Assembly: GCF_014203535.1 (NCBI RefSeq)
Contig: NZ_JACHJI010000002.1
Coordinates: forward strand, 377,042 to 441,041
Source: Streptomyces griseomycini
GTDB taxonomy: Bacteria; Actinomycetota; Actinomycetes; Streptomycetales; Streptomycetaceae
Direction: 5' to 3'
DNA length: 64,000 nucleotides
Positions 32,522 through 41,375 of this stretch are shown here, piece by piece; position 1 is the first letter of the stretch, and each line of letters starts with the position of its first letter. A program made the position numbers and the translations under genes. The notes beneath the pieces were generated by a model that saw only the letters and a program-made list of their open reading frames with translations, was not told where the DNA came from and did no database searches.

Positions 32522-33844
32522 TCAGAGGAAGTCCGCCCACGGCTGGTCCCAGATCTCCTTCACGCCGAGCACCAGGAACAGCAGGCCGGCGATCGCGAGC
32601 ATCGCGTTGCTCAGCGGCCCGCTGCGCCATTCGCTCGGTGTGCGGGAGGAGTTGAGGAGCCAGATCAGGGTGAGGGCGAGGAAGGGCATGAAGGCCGCGC
32701 CCAGGACGCCGTAGACGATGACCAGGCGGAAGGGCTCGCCCTGGAAGAGCAGGACGACGGGCGGGAAGGTCAGCCACAGCAGGTAGGCGCGGAAGGGCCA
32801 GGAGCGTTCGCGCCGGCCCGAGGCGATCTCCTCGCCCTTCGTCCCCGTGCGGTCCCGCAGCCGGGCCACGAAGTCGGCGAACATCAGGCTGACGCCGTGC
32901 CAGACGCCGATGAGCGAGGTGAAGGACGTGGCGAAGAAGCCGATGAGGAAGAACTTCGCCGTGGCCGTGCCGTACTCGTCCGCCAGGATGTCACCGAGCT
33001 GCACCAGGCCCTTGCCGCCGCCGGAGAGGGCGATGTCCGCCGCGTGCAGCAGCTCCGCGCCGACGATGAGCATGGCGACGACGAAGACGCCGGTCGTGAT
33101 GTACGCGACCCGGTTGTCCAGCCGCATGACCTTCATCCAGCCGGCGTCCGTCCACCCCTTGGCGTTGACCCAGTAGCCGTACGCGGCCAGCGTGATCGTG
33201 CCGCCGACGCCGCCGATCAGGCCGAGGGTGTTGAGGACGGAGTCCTCCTCGTCGGGCAGGACCGGGAGGAGACCGGCGAAGGCGTCGCCCAGGTTCGGGG
33301 TGACCACGATCGCCAGGTAGACCGTCACCACGAACATGACGCCGACCAGCACCGTCATGACCTTCTCGAAGACGGCGTACTTGTTGAACCAGACGAAGAC
33401 CAGGCCGACCACGCCGCAGGCCACGCCCCACCACTCGAGGTCCATCACGTCCGGGAAGAGGGCCTGGAGCGGCAGCGCGCTGGACGACATGGCAGCCGCG
33501 CCGTAGGAGAAGCCCCAGATCACCACGTAGACCGCGAAGAACCAGGTGGTCCAGCGGCCGAGGCTGGCCCAGCCGTCGAACAGGGTGCGGCCGGTGGACA
33601 GGTGCCAGCGGCCGGCCGCCTCGGCGAGGGAGATCTTGACCAGGCAGCCGATGACGGCGGCCCACAGGAGGGTGTAGCCGAAGTTGCTGCCCGCGATGAG
33701 CGTGGCGACGAGGTCGCCGGCGCCGACGCCGGTCGCGGCGACGACGATGCCGGGGCCGATGTACTTCCAACTGGACTTGCGCGGCCGGGGGCCGGGCTCG
33801 TGCGCTGCTCCGGTGTCCTGGGTGTTTCCCGTGGTGTCCGCCAT
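32522..33844 (-). CDS. Nramp-family divalent metal transporter
   Basis: A 440-residue protein from ATG 33844. About eleven membrane helices are present. The Nramp pattern is seen in KYIGPGIVVAATGVGAGDLV followed by ATLIAGSNFGYTLLWAAVIG; the canonical DPGN of helix 1 is replaced by GVGAGD, as in actinobacterial Nramp-like transporters of uncertain ion. The helix-6 segment reads LGLIGGVGGTITLAAYGYWV, without the classical MPH. Import of a divalent cation is the family role, but the changed binding motifs make manganese specificity doubtful. It is divergent from the carboxypeptidase gene. Confidence 0.85.
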   Translation of the reverse strand: MADTTGNTQDTGAAHEPGPRPRKSSWKYIGPGIVVAATGVGAGDLVATLIAGSNFGYTLLWAAVIGCLVKISLAEAAGRWHLSTGRTLFDGWASLGRWTTWFFAVYVVIWGFSYGAAAMSSSALPLQALFPDVMDLEWWGVACGVVGLVFVWFNKYAVFEKVMTVLVGVMFVVTVYLAIVVTPNLGDAFAGLLPVLPDEEDSVLNTLGLIGGVGGTITLAAYGYWVNAKGWTDAGWMKVMRLDNRVAYITTGVFVVAMLIVGAELLHAADIALSGGGKGLVQLGDILADEYGTATAKFFLIGFFATSFTSLIGVWHGVSLMFADFVARLRDRTGTKGEEIASGRRERSWPFRAYLLWLTFPPVVLLFQGEPFRLVIVYGVLGAAFMPFLALTLIWLLNSSRTPSEWRSGPLSNAMLAIAGLLFLVLGVKEIWDQPWADFL

Positions 33845-34026
33845 GGGGTCAAGAAAGCGGACGGGTGCCGGGCGGGCAAGAGGGCGTGCGGGGATCTTCA
33901 CGGGATGTACCTGGACGAGCGGTCGGCGAGAACCATCGCTTGACCTGATCATGTCATGTCCCGACGATGACGGCACCGCACCACGCACGTCGCACTGAAC
34001 AACCCCACCTCCCACAAGGAGACTTC

Positions 34027-35364
34027 ATGCGACTCCGCACCCGCGGCAGGCGGTCCGCCGCGCTCGCCGCGCTCCTCTCCCTCGCGCTCGCCGCGCCCCT
34101 CTCCGCGACGGTGACCGACGCCACCGCCGACAGCGCGGAACGGGCCGCGCCCTCCGCCGACGACATCCGCCAGTACGAGATCCACCGGCACACGACCCCC
34201 GTGACCCGTACGGCGATCCAGCGGTCCGGGGTCACCGTGGACGAGGCCGACGAGGAGACCGTCGTCGTCTCCGGGCGCGCGGACCAGATCCGTGCGCTGC
34301 GCCGGCAGGGCTACGAGGTCACGCCGCTGGGCGCGGCACCGGACCGCTCGTCCGCCGCCGACGGACCGCGCCTGTACGACTTCCCCTCGGCCGACTCCCG
34401 CTACCACAACCACGCCGAGATGAACGCGGAGATCGAGCAGCGGCTGGCGGCGTACCCGGGCATCATGAGCAGGCGGGTGATCGGGAAGTCCTACCAGGGC
34501 CGGGACATCGTCGCCGTCAAGATCAGCGACAACGTGGCCGCGGACGAGGACGAGCCGGAGGTCCTGTTCACCCACCACCAGCACGCCCGCGAGCACCTGA
34601 CCGTGGAGATGGCCCTGTACCTGCTGCGCGAACTCGGCGCGGGGTACGGCGACGACCCCCGGATCACGGACATGGTCGACGGGCGGGAGATCTGGATCGT
34701 CCCCGACCTCAATCCCGACGGCGGCGAGTACGACATCGCCACCGGCTCCTACCGTTCCTGGCGCAAGAACCGCCAGCCCAACTCCGGTTCGTCCTACGTC
34801 GGCACCGACCTCAACCGCAACTGGGACCACCGCTGGGGCTGCTGCGGCGGCTCCTCGGGCTCCAAGTCCTCCGAGACCTACCGGGGTTCCGCCCCGGAGT
34901 CCGCGCCCGAGGTGAAGGTCGTCGCCGACTTCGTGCGCAGCCGGGTCGTCGGCGGGAAGCAGCAGATCAAGGCCGGCATCGACTTCCACACGTACAGCGA
35001 GCTGGTGCTGTGGCCGTTCGGCTACACCTACTCCGACACCACCACCGGGATGACGGCCGACGACAACGCCGCGTTCAAGGCGGTCGGGCAGAAGATGGCC
35101 GCGAGCAACGGCTACACGCCCCAGCAGTCCAGCGACCTGTACATCACGGACGGGTCGATCGACGACTACCTGTGGGGCGCCCACAGGATCTTCGGGTACA
35201 CCTTCGAGATGTACCCGAGGTCCGCCCTGAGCGGCGGTTTCTACCCGCCCGACGAGGTCATCGAGCGGGAGACCTCCCGCAACCGCGACGCGGTGCTCCA
35301 ACTCCTGGAGAACGCGGACTGCATGTACCGCTCCATCGGCAAGGAGGCGCAGTACTGCGGCTGA
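34027..35364 (+). CDS. Secreted M14 zinc carboxypeptidase
   Basis: A 445-residue protein from ATG 34027 with AAGGAG upstream. The signal peptide ([20 protein letters not shown]) is cleaved near PLSA. A propeptide of about 80 residues precedes the peptidase. Zinc ligands are H186 and E189 in [12 protein letters not shown] and H321 in [10 protein letters not shown]; catalytic E394 is in [27 protein letters not shown] is the conserved Asn-Arg substrate segment. It removes C-terminal residues from peptides outside the cell for nutrition. Confidence 0.95.
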   Translation: MRLRTRGRRSAALAALLSLALAAPLSATVTDATADSAERAAPSADDIRQYEIHRHTTPVTRTAIQRSGVTVDEADEETVVVSGRADQIRALRRQGYEVTPLGAAPDRSSAADGPRLYDFPSADSRYHNHAEMNAEIEQRLAAYPGIMSRRVIGKSYQGRDIVAVKISDNVAADEDEPEVLFTHHQHAREHLTVEMALYLLRELGAGYGDDPRITDMVDGREIWIVPDLNPDGGEYDIATGSYRSWRKNRQPNSGSSYVGTDLNRNWDHRWGCCGGSSGSKSSETYRGSAPESAPEVKVVADFVRSRVVGGKQQIKAGIDFHTYSELVLWPFGYTYSDTTTGMTADDNAAFKAVGQKMAASNGYTPQQSSDLYITDGSIDDYLWGAHRIFGYTFEMYPRSALSGGFYPPDEVIERETSRNRDAVLQLLENADCMYRSIGKEAQYCG

Positions 35365-35379
35365 GCCGCCGGGGACGTG

Positions 35380-35976
35380 CTACTCGGCGTCGGCGGCGGT
35401 GACCTTCTCGGCCTCCGTCTCCGCCTTCTCCTCCGTCTCCGCCTTCTCCTCCGCGGACTTGTCGCCGTCCTCGTCGAAGTACGCGTCCAGGACCGCGTCC
35501 AGCCCGGCGTCCCACTCCGCGAACCGGCTCCGGGACGGCGCCTCGATCTCGAGGGGGTACCAACGGCGGTCCGGGGTGTGGACGGTGACCGTCCACCGCT
35601 TGCCGAAGCGGGCGGTCTCCGTCTCCACCGCGCCGACCTCGTCCCAGCGGAACTCGCACTCCTGGTCGTCCAGGCGCAGGCGTACGCCGCTGTGGTCGGC
35701 GACGATCCTGGCCCGCCGGTCGGACGCCTCGAAGACGGGGCCGTCGGGGGCCGCCTCCTCCTCGGGGGCGGTCCCCTCCCCGGCCTCCTCCGTCCCGGGC
35801 GCCGCGTCCTCCGGCTCCGGGGCGGTGTCCTCCGCCTTCTCCGGCTCCACCGGCTCCTTCGCCTCGGCGTCCTCCTTCCGGCCGGACACGGGTGCGGTGA
35901 GCCCGGGAACGAAAGCCGGGTCGAACCCGGCGCCTTCCAGGGGCTGGCTGCTCGAACCTATGCGCTGCTGCTCCAC
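35380..35976 (-). CDS. Acidic hypothetical protein with a PH-like core
   Basis: A 198-residue protein from GTG 35976. Residues about 35-80 and the last 30 are Glu/Ala/Pro-rich low-complexity tails. The middle (DRRARIVADHSGVRLRLDDQ, ECEFRWDEVGAVETETARFG, KRWTVTVHTPDRRWYPLEIE) is beta-rich and resembles a small PH-like domain of unknown role. No export signal is seen. It is convergent with the carboxypeptidase gene, 15 nt apart. Confidence 0.75.
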   Translation of the reverse strand: MEQQRIGSSSQPLEGAGFDPAFVPGLTAPVSGRKEDAEAKEPVEPEKAEDTAPEPEDAAPGTEEAGEGTAPEEEAAPDGPVFEASDRRARIVADHSGVRLRLDDQECEFRWDEVGAVETETARFGKRWTVTVHTPDRRWYPLEIEAPSRSRFAEWDAGLDAVLDAYFDEDGDKSAEEKAETEEKAETEAEKVTAADAE

Positions 35977-36059
35977 AGCAGGGCAGTATGGTCGACAAAC
36001 CTGTGCCGGGCCCAGCCAGCCCCTCTTTCGTTATCAGACGCCTACACGCGCACCGCGGC

Positions 36060-37547
36060 TCACACGACCAGGCTGAGCGCCGCCGCGACCACGAATCCGG
36101 CCACCGACAGCACGCTCTCCAGCACCGTCCAGGTCTTCAGCGTGTCCCGCTCGCTGATGCCGAAGTACTTGGCGACCATCCAGAACCCGCCGTCGTTGAC
36201 GTGCGAGGCGAAGATCGAGCCGGCCGAGATGGCCATGATGACGAGCGCGACGAACGCCTGGGAGTGGTCCCCCTCGGCCAGCAGCGGGGCGACGATGCCC
36301 GCCGTGGTCACGATCGCCACGGTCGCCGAGCCCTGGGCGACCCGCAGCACCACGGAGATCAGGTAGGAGAGGACGATCACCGGCAGGCCGACGTCGTTGA
36401 AGGTGTCCGAGAGGGCCTGGGCGACGCCGCTGGCCTTGAGGACGGCGCCGAAGACCCCGCCGGCGCCGACCACCAGCAGGATGTTGCCGACCGGCTTCAG
36501 CGAGGACGTGGAGACGGTCTCCAGGGACTTGCGGGACCAGCCGCGCCGGATGCCCAGCAGGTAGTACGCGAGGAACAGGGCGAGGGTGAGGGCCACGAAG
36601 GGGTGGCCGAAGAACTCGACGACCGAGCGGAGGGTGGAGGGGTCCAGGGCGATCGAGGAGAAGGTCGCGGCGAGGATCAGGATCAGCGGCGTGCCGATGA
36701 TGCCGAGGACCGTGCCGAGCGGCACCGGCGCCTCGCGCGGCTCGACGCCGGACGCGCGCTGCTCGTCCACGACGGCCCGCCTGGCCTCCTCGGCCGCCTC
36801 GACCATGTCCTGCGGTACGGCGACGAAGATCCGCCTGCCGATCCAGGCGGAGTAGGCCCACGCGGCCACGACGGCCGGGATGCCGCAGACGACGCCCATG
36901 AGGATGACCCAGCCGAGGTCGACCCGGAGCAGCCCGGCGGCGGCCACCGGGCCGGGGTGCGGGGGCAGGAAGGCGTGGGTGACCGAGAGGCCGGCGAGCA
37001 GCGGCAGGCAGTACAGCAGGACCGACCTGCCGGAGCGCTTGGCGGCGGCGTAGACGATCGGCGCGAGGACGAAGATGCCGACGTCGAAGAAGACCGGGAT
37101 GCCGAAGATCAGGCCGGTGAGGCCCATGGCGAGCGGCGCCCGCCTCTCGCCGAACAGGCCGAGCAGCCGGCCCGCCAGCACCTCGGCTCCCCCGCTGACT
37201 TCGAGGATCGCGCCGAGCATGGTGCCCAGGCCGATGATGATCGCGACATGGCCGAGGATGCCGCCCATGCCCGACTCGATGGTGGACACCGCGTCCGAGC
37301 GCTGGACCGTGCCGAAGAGTTCGGTGACCGACAGCCCCGCCAGCAGGCCGACGGCTATGGAGACGCCGAGCAGGGCGACGAAGGGCTGGAGCCGGACCTT
37401 GATGATCAGGAAGAGGAGGAGCGCGATGCCGAGGGCGGCGACGGTCAGCAGACCGGCCGTGCCGTCGACGAGGAGGAGCAGTCCACCGGTGTGCGGGGGT
37501 GTCTCCGCCGGCGCGGAGGCGGCGAGCGGGAGGGACGGGTGGGGCAT
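36060..37547 (-). CDS. GntP-family gluconate/organic acid permease
   Basis: A 495-residue protein from ATG 37547. There are about twelve to fourteen membrane helices, with GntP marks GMGGILGHVAIIIGLGTMLG, EVSGGAEVLAGRLLGLFGER, HAFLPPHPGPVAAAGLLRVD and VLRVAQGSATVAIVTTAGIV. Members import gluconate, D-serine or related acids with protons. Placed at the end of the kinase-IclR-RidA row facing the D-amino-acid genes, D-serine-like or keto-deoxy sugar acid transport are both plausible. It follows the RidA gene by 110 nt. Confidence 0.92.
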   Translation of the reverse strand: MPHPSLPLAASAPAETPPHTGGLLLLVDGTAGLLTVAALGIALLLFLIIKVRLQPFVALLGVSIAVGLLAGLSVTELFGTVQRSDAVSTIESGMGGILGHVAIIIGLGTMLGAILEVSGGAEVLAGRLLGLFGERRAPLAMGLTGLIFGIPVFFDVGIFVLAPIVYAAAKRSGRSVLLYCLPLLAGLSVTHAFLPPHPGPVAAAGLLRVDLGWVILMGVVCGIPAVVAAWAYSAWIGRRIFVAVPQDMVEAAEEARRAVVDEQRASGVEPREAPVPLGTVLGIIGTPLILILAATFSSIALDPSTLRSVVEFFGHPFVALTLALFLAYYLLGIRRGWSRKSLETVSTSSLKPVGNILLVVGAGGVFGAVLKASGVAQALSDTFNDVGLPVIVLSYLISVVLRVAQGSATVAIVTTAGIVAPLLAEGDHSQAFVALVIMAISAGSIFASHVNDGGFWMVAKYFGISERDTLKTWTVLESVLSVAGFVVAAALSLVV

Positions 37548-37657
37548 TTCGGACGTCCTCTGGGTAAGGGCATGAGGCTTTCGGGCAGGGGGGACCGCGG
37601 CACGGCGCGAGGGCGCCGTGCCGGACGGGTGCGGGGGGTTCGGTTACCGGGCGCGCG

Positions 37658-38086
37658 TCAGCCCAGGACGGCCAGCGCGTCGATCTCGATGAGGAGGCCG
37701 GCGGGCAGACCGACGTAGACGGTCGTGCGGGCGGCGGGCGGCTGGGTGAGGCCCTGCTCCTCGAAGTAGTCGTTGTAGATCTCGTTCATCTCGGCGAAGT
37801 GGCCGACGTCGGTGAGGTAGACGCGGATCATCATCACGTCGTCCCAGCCCGCGCCGCCCTCCTCGAGGATCGCCTTGACGTTGGCGAGGGTCTGGAGGGT
37901 CTGCTCGCGCAGGGTGGGGCCGGCGGGCGTCGGGGGCTTTCCCTCCTCCGCCGGGAGGAAACCGACCTGACCGGCGACCTGGAGGATGTTGCCCTTGCGC
38001 ACCCCGTGCGAGAACTTCGCGGGCGGGGTGGTGTGGGTCTTCGGGGTGAGCGCGATCTTCTCGGACTTCTCGGTCTTCTCGGTCAT
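37658..38086 (-). CDS. RidA-family enamine/imine deaminase
   Basis: A 142-residue protein from ATG 38086. A Lys/Glu/Thr-rich N-terminus leads to PPAKFSHGVRKGNILQVAGQ, VGFLPAEE, LREQTLQTLANVKAILEEGG, DVMMIRVYLTDVGHFAEMNE and the family end PPAARTTVYVGLPAGLLIEI with the conserved Arg. RidA trimers hydrolyse 2-aminoacrylate and related imines from PLP enzymes. With a PLP-dependent D-amino-acid deaminase encoded across the divergent promoter, a detoxifying role in that pathway is likely. Confidence 0.92.
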   Translation of the reverse strand: MTEKTEKSEKIALTPKTHTTPPAKFSHGVRKGNILQVAGQVGFLPAEEGKPPTPAGPTLREQTLQTLANVKAILEEGGAGWDDVMMIRVYLTDVGHFAEMNEIYNDYFEEQGLTQPPAARTTVYVGLPAGLLIEIDALAVLG

Positions 38087-38100
38087 GCGGGGGGGTGTCC

Positions 38101-38859
38101 TTACTGGAGTTCTGCCGGGGTTCTGCCGGAGTACTCGCCGCTGATCGCGTCCGCCGTGCGGCGCACCAGCGGGAGCAGGGTGAGGAGTTCGTCGGCGGTG
38201 ACGACGACGTTCGGCGCGGAGACCGACATCGCGGCGACCACCCGGCCGTCGGCGCCCCGGACGGGGGCCGCGACGCAGTTGATGGACTCCTCGTGGCCGC
38301 CGAGGTCGGTGGCCCAGCCCTGTTCGCGCACCTTCTCCAGCTCGCGCAGGAACGCGGCCGGGCCCGGGGTCGAACGGGACGTGTACATGGGGTAGTCGAG
38401 CTTCTCCGCGAGGGCGCGGCGCTCGTGTTCGGGCAGGTCGGCCAGGAGCAGCTTGGCGACGGCGGCGACGGTGATGGCGACGGGCTTGCCGATCCGCGAG
38501 TACATGCGCACCGGGTAGCGGCTCTCCACCTTGTCGATGTAGAGGACCTCGTTCTCCTCGTACACGGCGAGGTGGACGGTGTGCCCGCACTGCTCGTTGA
38601 GGCGCACCAGGTGGGAGTGGGCGATCTCGCGGACGTCGAGGTTCTCCATCGCCTCCTGGGCGAGGGCGAAGAGGCGGGCGCCGAGCCGGTAGCGCTGGTC
38701 GGACTGGCGGTAGACCAGGCCGTGCTCGTGGAGGGTGCGGAGCAGGCGCAGGGCGGTGGACTTGTGCACGCCGAGGCGGTCGGCGACCTGCCCGAGGTCG
38801 GCGGGGCCCTCGGCGAGCAGCGGCAGGATGCTCAGGGCGCGGTCGACGGTCTGGCTCAT
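38101..38859 (-). CDS. IclR-family transcriptional regulator
   Basis: A 252-residue protein from ATG 38859, overlapping the kinase stop (ATGA). Residues 1-65 form the winged helix-turn-helix (VDRALSILPLLAEGPADLGQ, ADRLGVHKSTALRLLRTLHE). Residues 80-245 are the IclR effector domain (CGHTVHLAVYEENEVLYIDK, PGPAAFLRELEKVREQGWAT). It probably binds the palindrome at 40028-40055 and controls both divergent transcripts in response to a D-amino-acid-derived ligand. Confidence 0.93.
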   Translation of the reverse strand: MSQTVDRALSILPLLAEGPADLGQVADRLGVHKSTALRLLRTLHEHGLVYRQSDQRYRLGARLFALAQEAMENLDVREIAHSHLVRLNEQCGHTVHLAVYEENEVLYIDKVESRYPVRMYSRIGKPVAITVAAVAKLLLADLPEHERRALAEKLDYPMYTSRSTPGPAAFLRELEKVREQGWATDLGGHEESINCVAAPVRGADGRVVAAMSVSAPNVVVTADELLTLLPLVRRTADAISGEYSGRTPAELQ

Positions 38860-39941
38860 GGGGTGCGTACCTCCTCCTCGGCCCGGTCCGCGGTGTCGGT
38901 CGCGGCTGTCCAACCGGGGCCGAGACGCAGTCTCCCCCACGCGGTGTCGTCCAGGGCGGCCAGCCGGTCGGCCAGCTCGCGGGCGGGGGGCTCGGCGAGG
39001 TCGCCGGGCACGGTGAGCGCGGCGGCGGCCATGAGGTGGCCGTGGCGCAGGCGGTCGCGCACGGGCAGTCCGCGCAGGGTGGCGGAGAGGAACCCGGCGG
39101 CGAAGGCGTCGCCCGCGCCGACCGCGGCGACGACGTCGACGCGCAGGGCGGGGACGAAGGTCGCGGTGCCGGTGGCGTCCTCGCACGGGAGGCCGTCGGT
39201 GTCCCTGTCGAAGGCGACCGCGCCGCCCCTGCCCTGCTTGACGACCACGATCTCCGGTTCGGGCAGCGCCTCCCGCACCCTGCGGGCGCCGTGCAGCCCC
39301 CACGCCGCGCGGGCCTCGTCGTCGCCGACGAAGACGATGTCCGCGCCGCGCGCCAGTTCCAGCAGCACCTCGGGACCACGGGGGTCGCGCCACAGGCCCG
39401 GACGGTGGTTGACGTCGAAGGAGACGAGCGGGCGGCCGGGGCGGGGCGCGGTGAGTTCCCGCATCAGGTCCAGGCAGCCCTCGGAGAGGGCCGCCGTGAT
39501 GCCGGACAGGTGCAGGACGCGTCCGGCGCGCACCGCCTCCAGGTCGACGTCGGCCGTGGTCATCGCGGAGGCCGCGGAGCCCGCCCGGTAGTAGGCGACC
39601 TCGTGGGCGTCGGTGGCCCGGTCGCCGGCCGTGCGGAAGTAGACGCCGGTGGGCCGGTCGGGGTCGCGGCGGACGTACGACACGTCGACGCCGTGGCCGC
39701 CGATCGCCTCGACGAGGTGGTCGCCGAAGCCGTCGGCGCCGACCCTGCTGACCCAGCGCACCGCGTGGCCGGCCGCCGCCAGCACGCACGCGGTGTTGGA
39801 CTCCGCACCGCCGATGCCGCGGTCGAAGGAGGGGACGTCGGCGAGGCGGCCCGGCCGGGAGGGCAGGAACGTCACCATGGACTCGCCGAGCGCGACGACG
39901 TCCACGACGCCGGGGGCGGTGCGGGATCCGGTGGCGGTCAC
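38856..39941 (-). CDS. PfkB-family sugar kinase, KDG-kinase-like
   Basis: A 361-residue protein from GTG 39941. PfkB signatures: GIGGAESNTACVLAAAGHAV, RVGADGFGDHLVEAIGGHGV, and near the C-terminus the catalytic VAAVGAGDAFAAGFLSATLR with the DTxGAGD-type anion hole. Ribokinase-like enzymes with this layout phosphorylate 2-keto-3-deoxygluconate or related sugar acids. In this setting the substrate may instead come from D-amino-acid breakdown, which is uncertain. It is first in the leftward operon. Confidence 0.9.
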   Translation of the reverse strand: MTATGSRTAPGVVDVVALGESMVTFLPSRPGRLADVPSFDRGIGGAESNTACVLAAAGHAVRWVSRVGADGFGDHLVEAIGGHGVDVSYVRRDPDRPTGVYFRTAGDRATDAHEVAYYRAGSAASAMTTADVDLEAVRAGRVLHLSGITAALSEGCLDLMRELTAPRPGRPLVSFDVNHRPGLWRDPRGPEVLLELARGADIVFVGDDEARAAWGLHGARRVREALPEPEIVVVKQGRGGAVAFDRDTDGLPCEDATGTATFVPALRVDVVAAVGAGDAFAAGFLSATLRGLPVRDRLRHGHLMAAAALTVPGDLAEPPARELADRLAALDDTAWGRLRLGPGWTAATDTADRAEEEVRTP

Positions 39942-40027
39942 GATGACGTGGCTCCTGGTCGGGGACGGGGGCGCGGTGTCCGTTGACCCCGCGTGGCCGA
40001 GATGTTAGACAGCGGTGAGCGATATAC

Positions 40028-40055
40028 GCAACGAGTGTTGCAGTGCATGCAACAC
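40028..40055. promoter_or_regulatory. Palindromic operator between divergent kinase/IclR and D-amino-acid operons
   Basis: GTGTTGCA (40035-40042) and TGCAACAC (40048-40055) form a perfect 8-bp inverted repeat with a 5-nt spacer. GCAAC (40028-40032) and GTTGC (40037-40041) make a second overlapping inverted repeat. The arrangement fits IclR-type binding. It ends 20 nt before the deaminase ATG, so bound protein would block that transcript's leader. Confidence 0.6.
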
Positions 40056-40075
40056 GCCTGATCAGGGAGGCTCTG

Positions 40076-41365
40076 ATGGTCCTCGACCCCGGCTCCGACA
40101 CTCTCGCGCGACTCACCGCGGAACGTGTCGACCACCGCTTCAAGGGTCTCCCGCCGGACGCCGAGGGGCTGACCGTCGGCGAGCTGGCCGCCCAGCGCCG
40201 CAACCTCTTCACCGACGGCTTCACCACCCCCGTGCTCGCGCTCTCCGCCGAGCGCCTGGAGCACAACCTGGGGCTGATGGAGACCTACGCCGCCCGGCAC
40301 GGGCTCGCCTTCGCCCCGCACGGCAAGACCTCCATGGCCCCGCAGCTCTTCCACCGCCAGATCGAGCACGGGGCCTGGGGCATCACGCTCGCCGTTCCGC
40401 ACCAGGTGCGGGTGGCGCGGGCGTTCGGGGTCCGGCGGGTCTTCCTCGCCAACGAGCTGGTGGACGCGGCGGCCCTGCGCTGGATCGCCGCCGAGCAGGA
40501 CGCCGACCCGGACTTCCGCTTCGTCTGCTACGTCGACTCCGTGCGCGGGGTCGAGCTGATGGACGCGGCGCTGACCGGGACCGGGGCCGGGTCCTCCCGC
40601 CCGGTGGACGTGGTCGTGGAGCTGGCCGCCGGGGAGGGCGCCCGCACGGGCGTGCGGACCGAGGCGGAGTGCGCCGCCGTCGCCGACGCGGTGGCGGGTG
40701 CGCGCGGGCTGCGGCTGGTCGGGGTCGCCGGGTACGAGGGCGAGGTCCCGCAGGCGGATCCGGAGCGGGTGCGCGCCTGGCTGCGGCGGCTGGTGTCCCT
40801 GGCGGCCGGCTTCGACGAGGCGGGCCGGTTCGCGGGACTGGACGAGATCGTGGTGAGCGCGGGCGGCAGCGCCTGGTTCGACGCGGTGGCCGACGTCTTC
40901 GCCGGGATCCCCGAACTCTCCGCGCCGGTCCTGAAGCTGCTGCGCTCGGGCGCGTACGTCTCGCACGACGACGGCCACTACCGCAGGCTGACCCCCTTCA
41001 ACCGGGTGCCGGAGGAGGGCGCGCTGGAACCGGCGTTCCGCCTGTGGACCCAGGTGGTGTCGCGCCCCTCCGCCGACCAGGCCTTCGTCAACGCCGGCAA
41101 GCGCGACGCCGCCCACGACCTCGACCTGCCGTTCGCCCAGGTGGTCCGCCGGGACGGTGCCGAGCGCCCGGCCACCGGGATCTCGGTGACCGCCCTGTCC
41201 GACCAGCACGCCTGGCTGCGCACCACCGGGGAGGCCGACCTGGAGGTCGGCGACTGGGTGGGGCTCGGGCTGTCCCACCCCTGCACGTCCTTCGACAAGT
41301 GGGTGCTCATCCCCGTGGCGGAGGCGGACGGCACGGTGGTCGACTACATCCGTACGTTCTTCTAG
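40076..41365 (+). CDS. PLP-dependent D-amino-acid deaminase (DSD1/alanine racemase-fold)
   Basis: A 429-residue protein from ATG 40076 with GGGAGG 6 nt upstream; ATG 40043 lies inside the operator and is unlikely. The N-terminal PLP barrel has the lysine K84 in LAFAPHGKTSMAPQLF. Further marks are VPHQVRVARAFGVRRVFLAN, DVVVELAAGEGARTGVRTEA and the metal-type C-terminal segment GLGLSHPCTSFDKW, which has the H-x-C pair of D-serine dehydratase-like enzymes. It converts D-amino acids to keto acids and ammonia in the cytosol. The deacylase gene follows 10 nt later. Confidence 0.92.
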   Translation: MVLDPGSDTLARLTAERVDHRFKGLPPDAEGLTVGELAAQRRNLFTDGFTTPVLALSAERLEHNLGLMETYAARHGLAFAPHGKTSMAPQLFHRQIEHGAWGITLAVPHQVRVARAFGVRRVFLANELVDAAALRWIAAEQDADPDFRFVCYVDSVRGVELMDAALTGTGAGSSRPVDVVVELAAGEGARTGVRTEAECAAVADAVAGARGLRLVGVAGYEGEVPQADPERVRAWLRRLVSLAAGFDEAGRFAGLDEIVVSAGGSAWFDAVADVFAGIPELSAPVLKLLRSGAYVSHDDGHYRRLTPFNRVPEEGALEPAFRLWTQVVSRPSADQAFVNAGKRDAAHDLDLPFAQVVRRDGAERPATGISVTALSDQHAWLRTTGEADLEVGDWVGLGLSHPCTSFDKWVLIPVAEADGTVVDYIRTFF

Positions 41366-41375
41366 GAGGCGGCAC

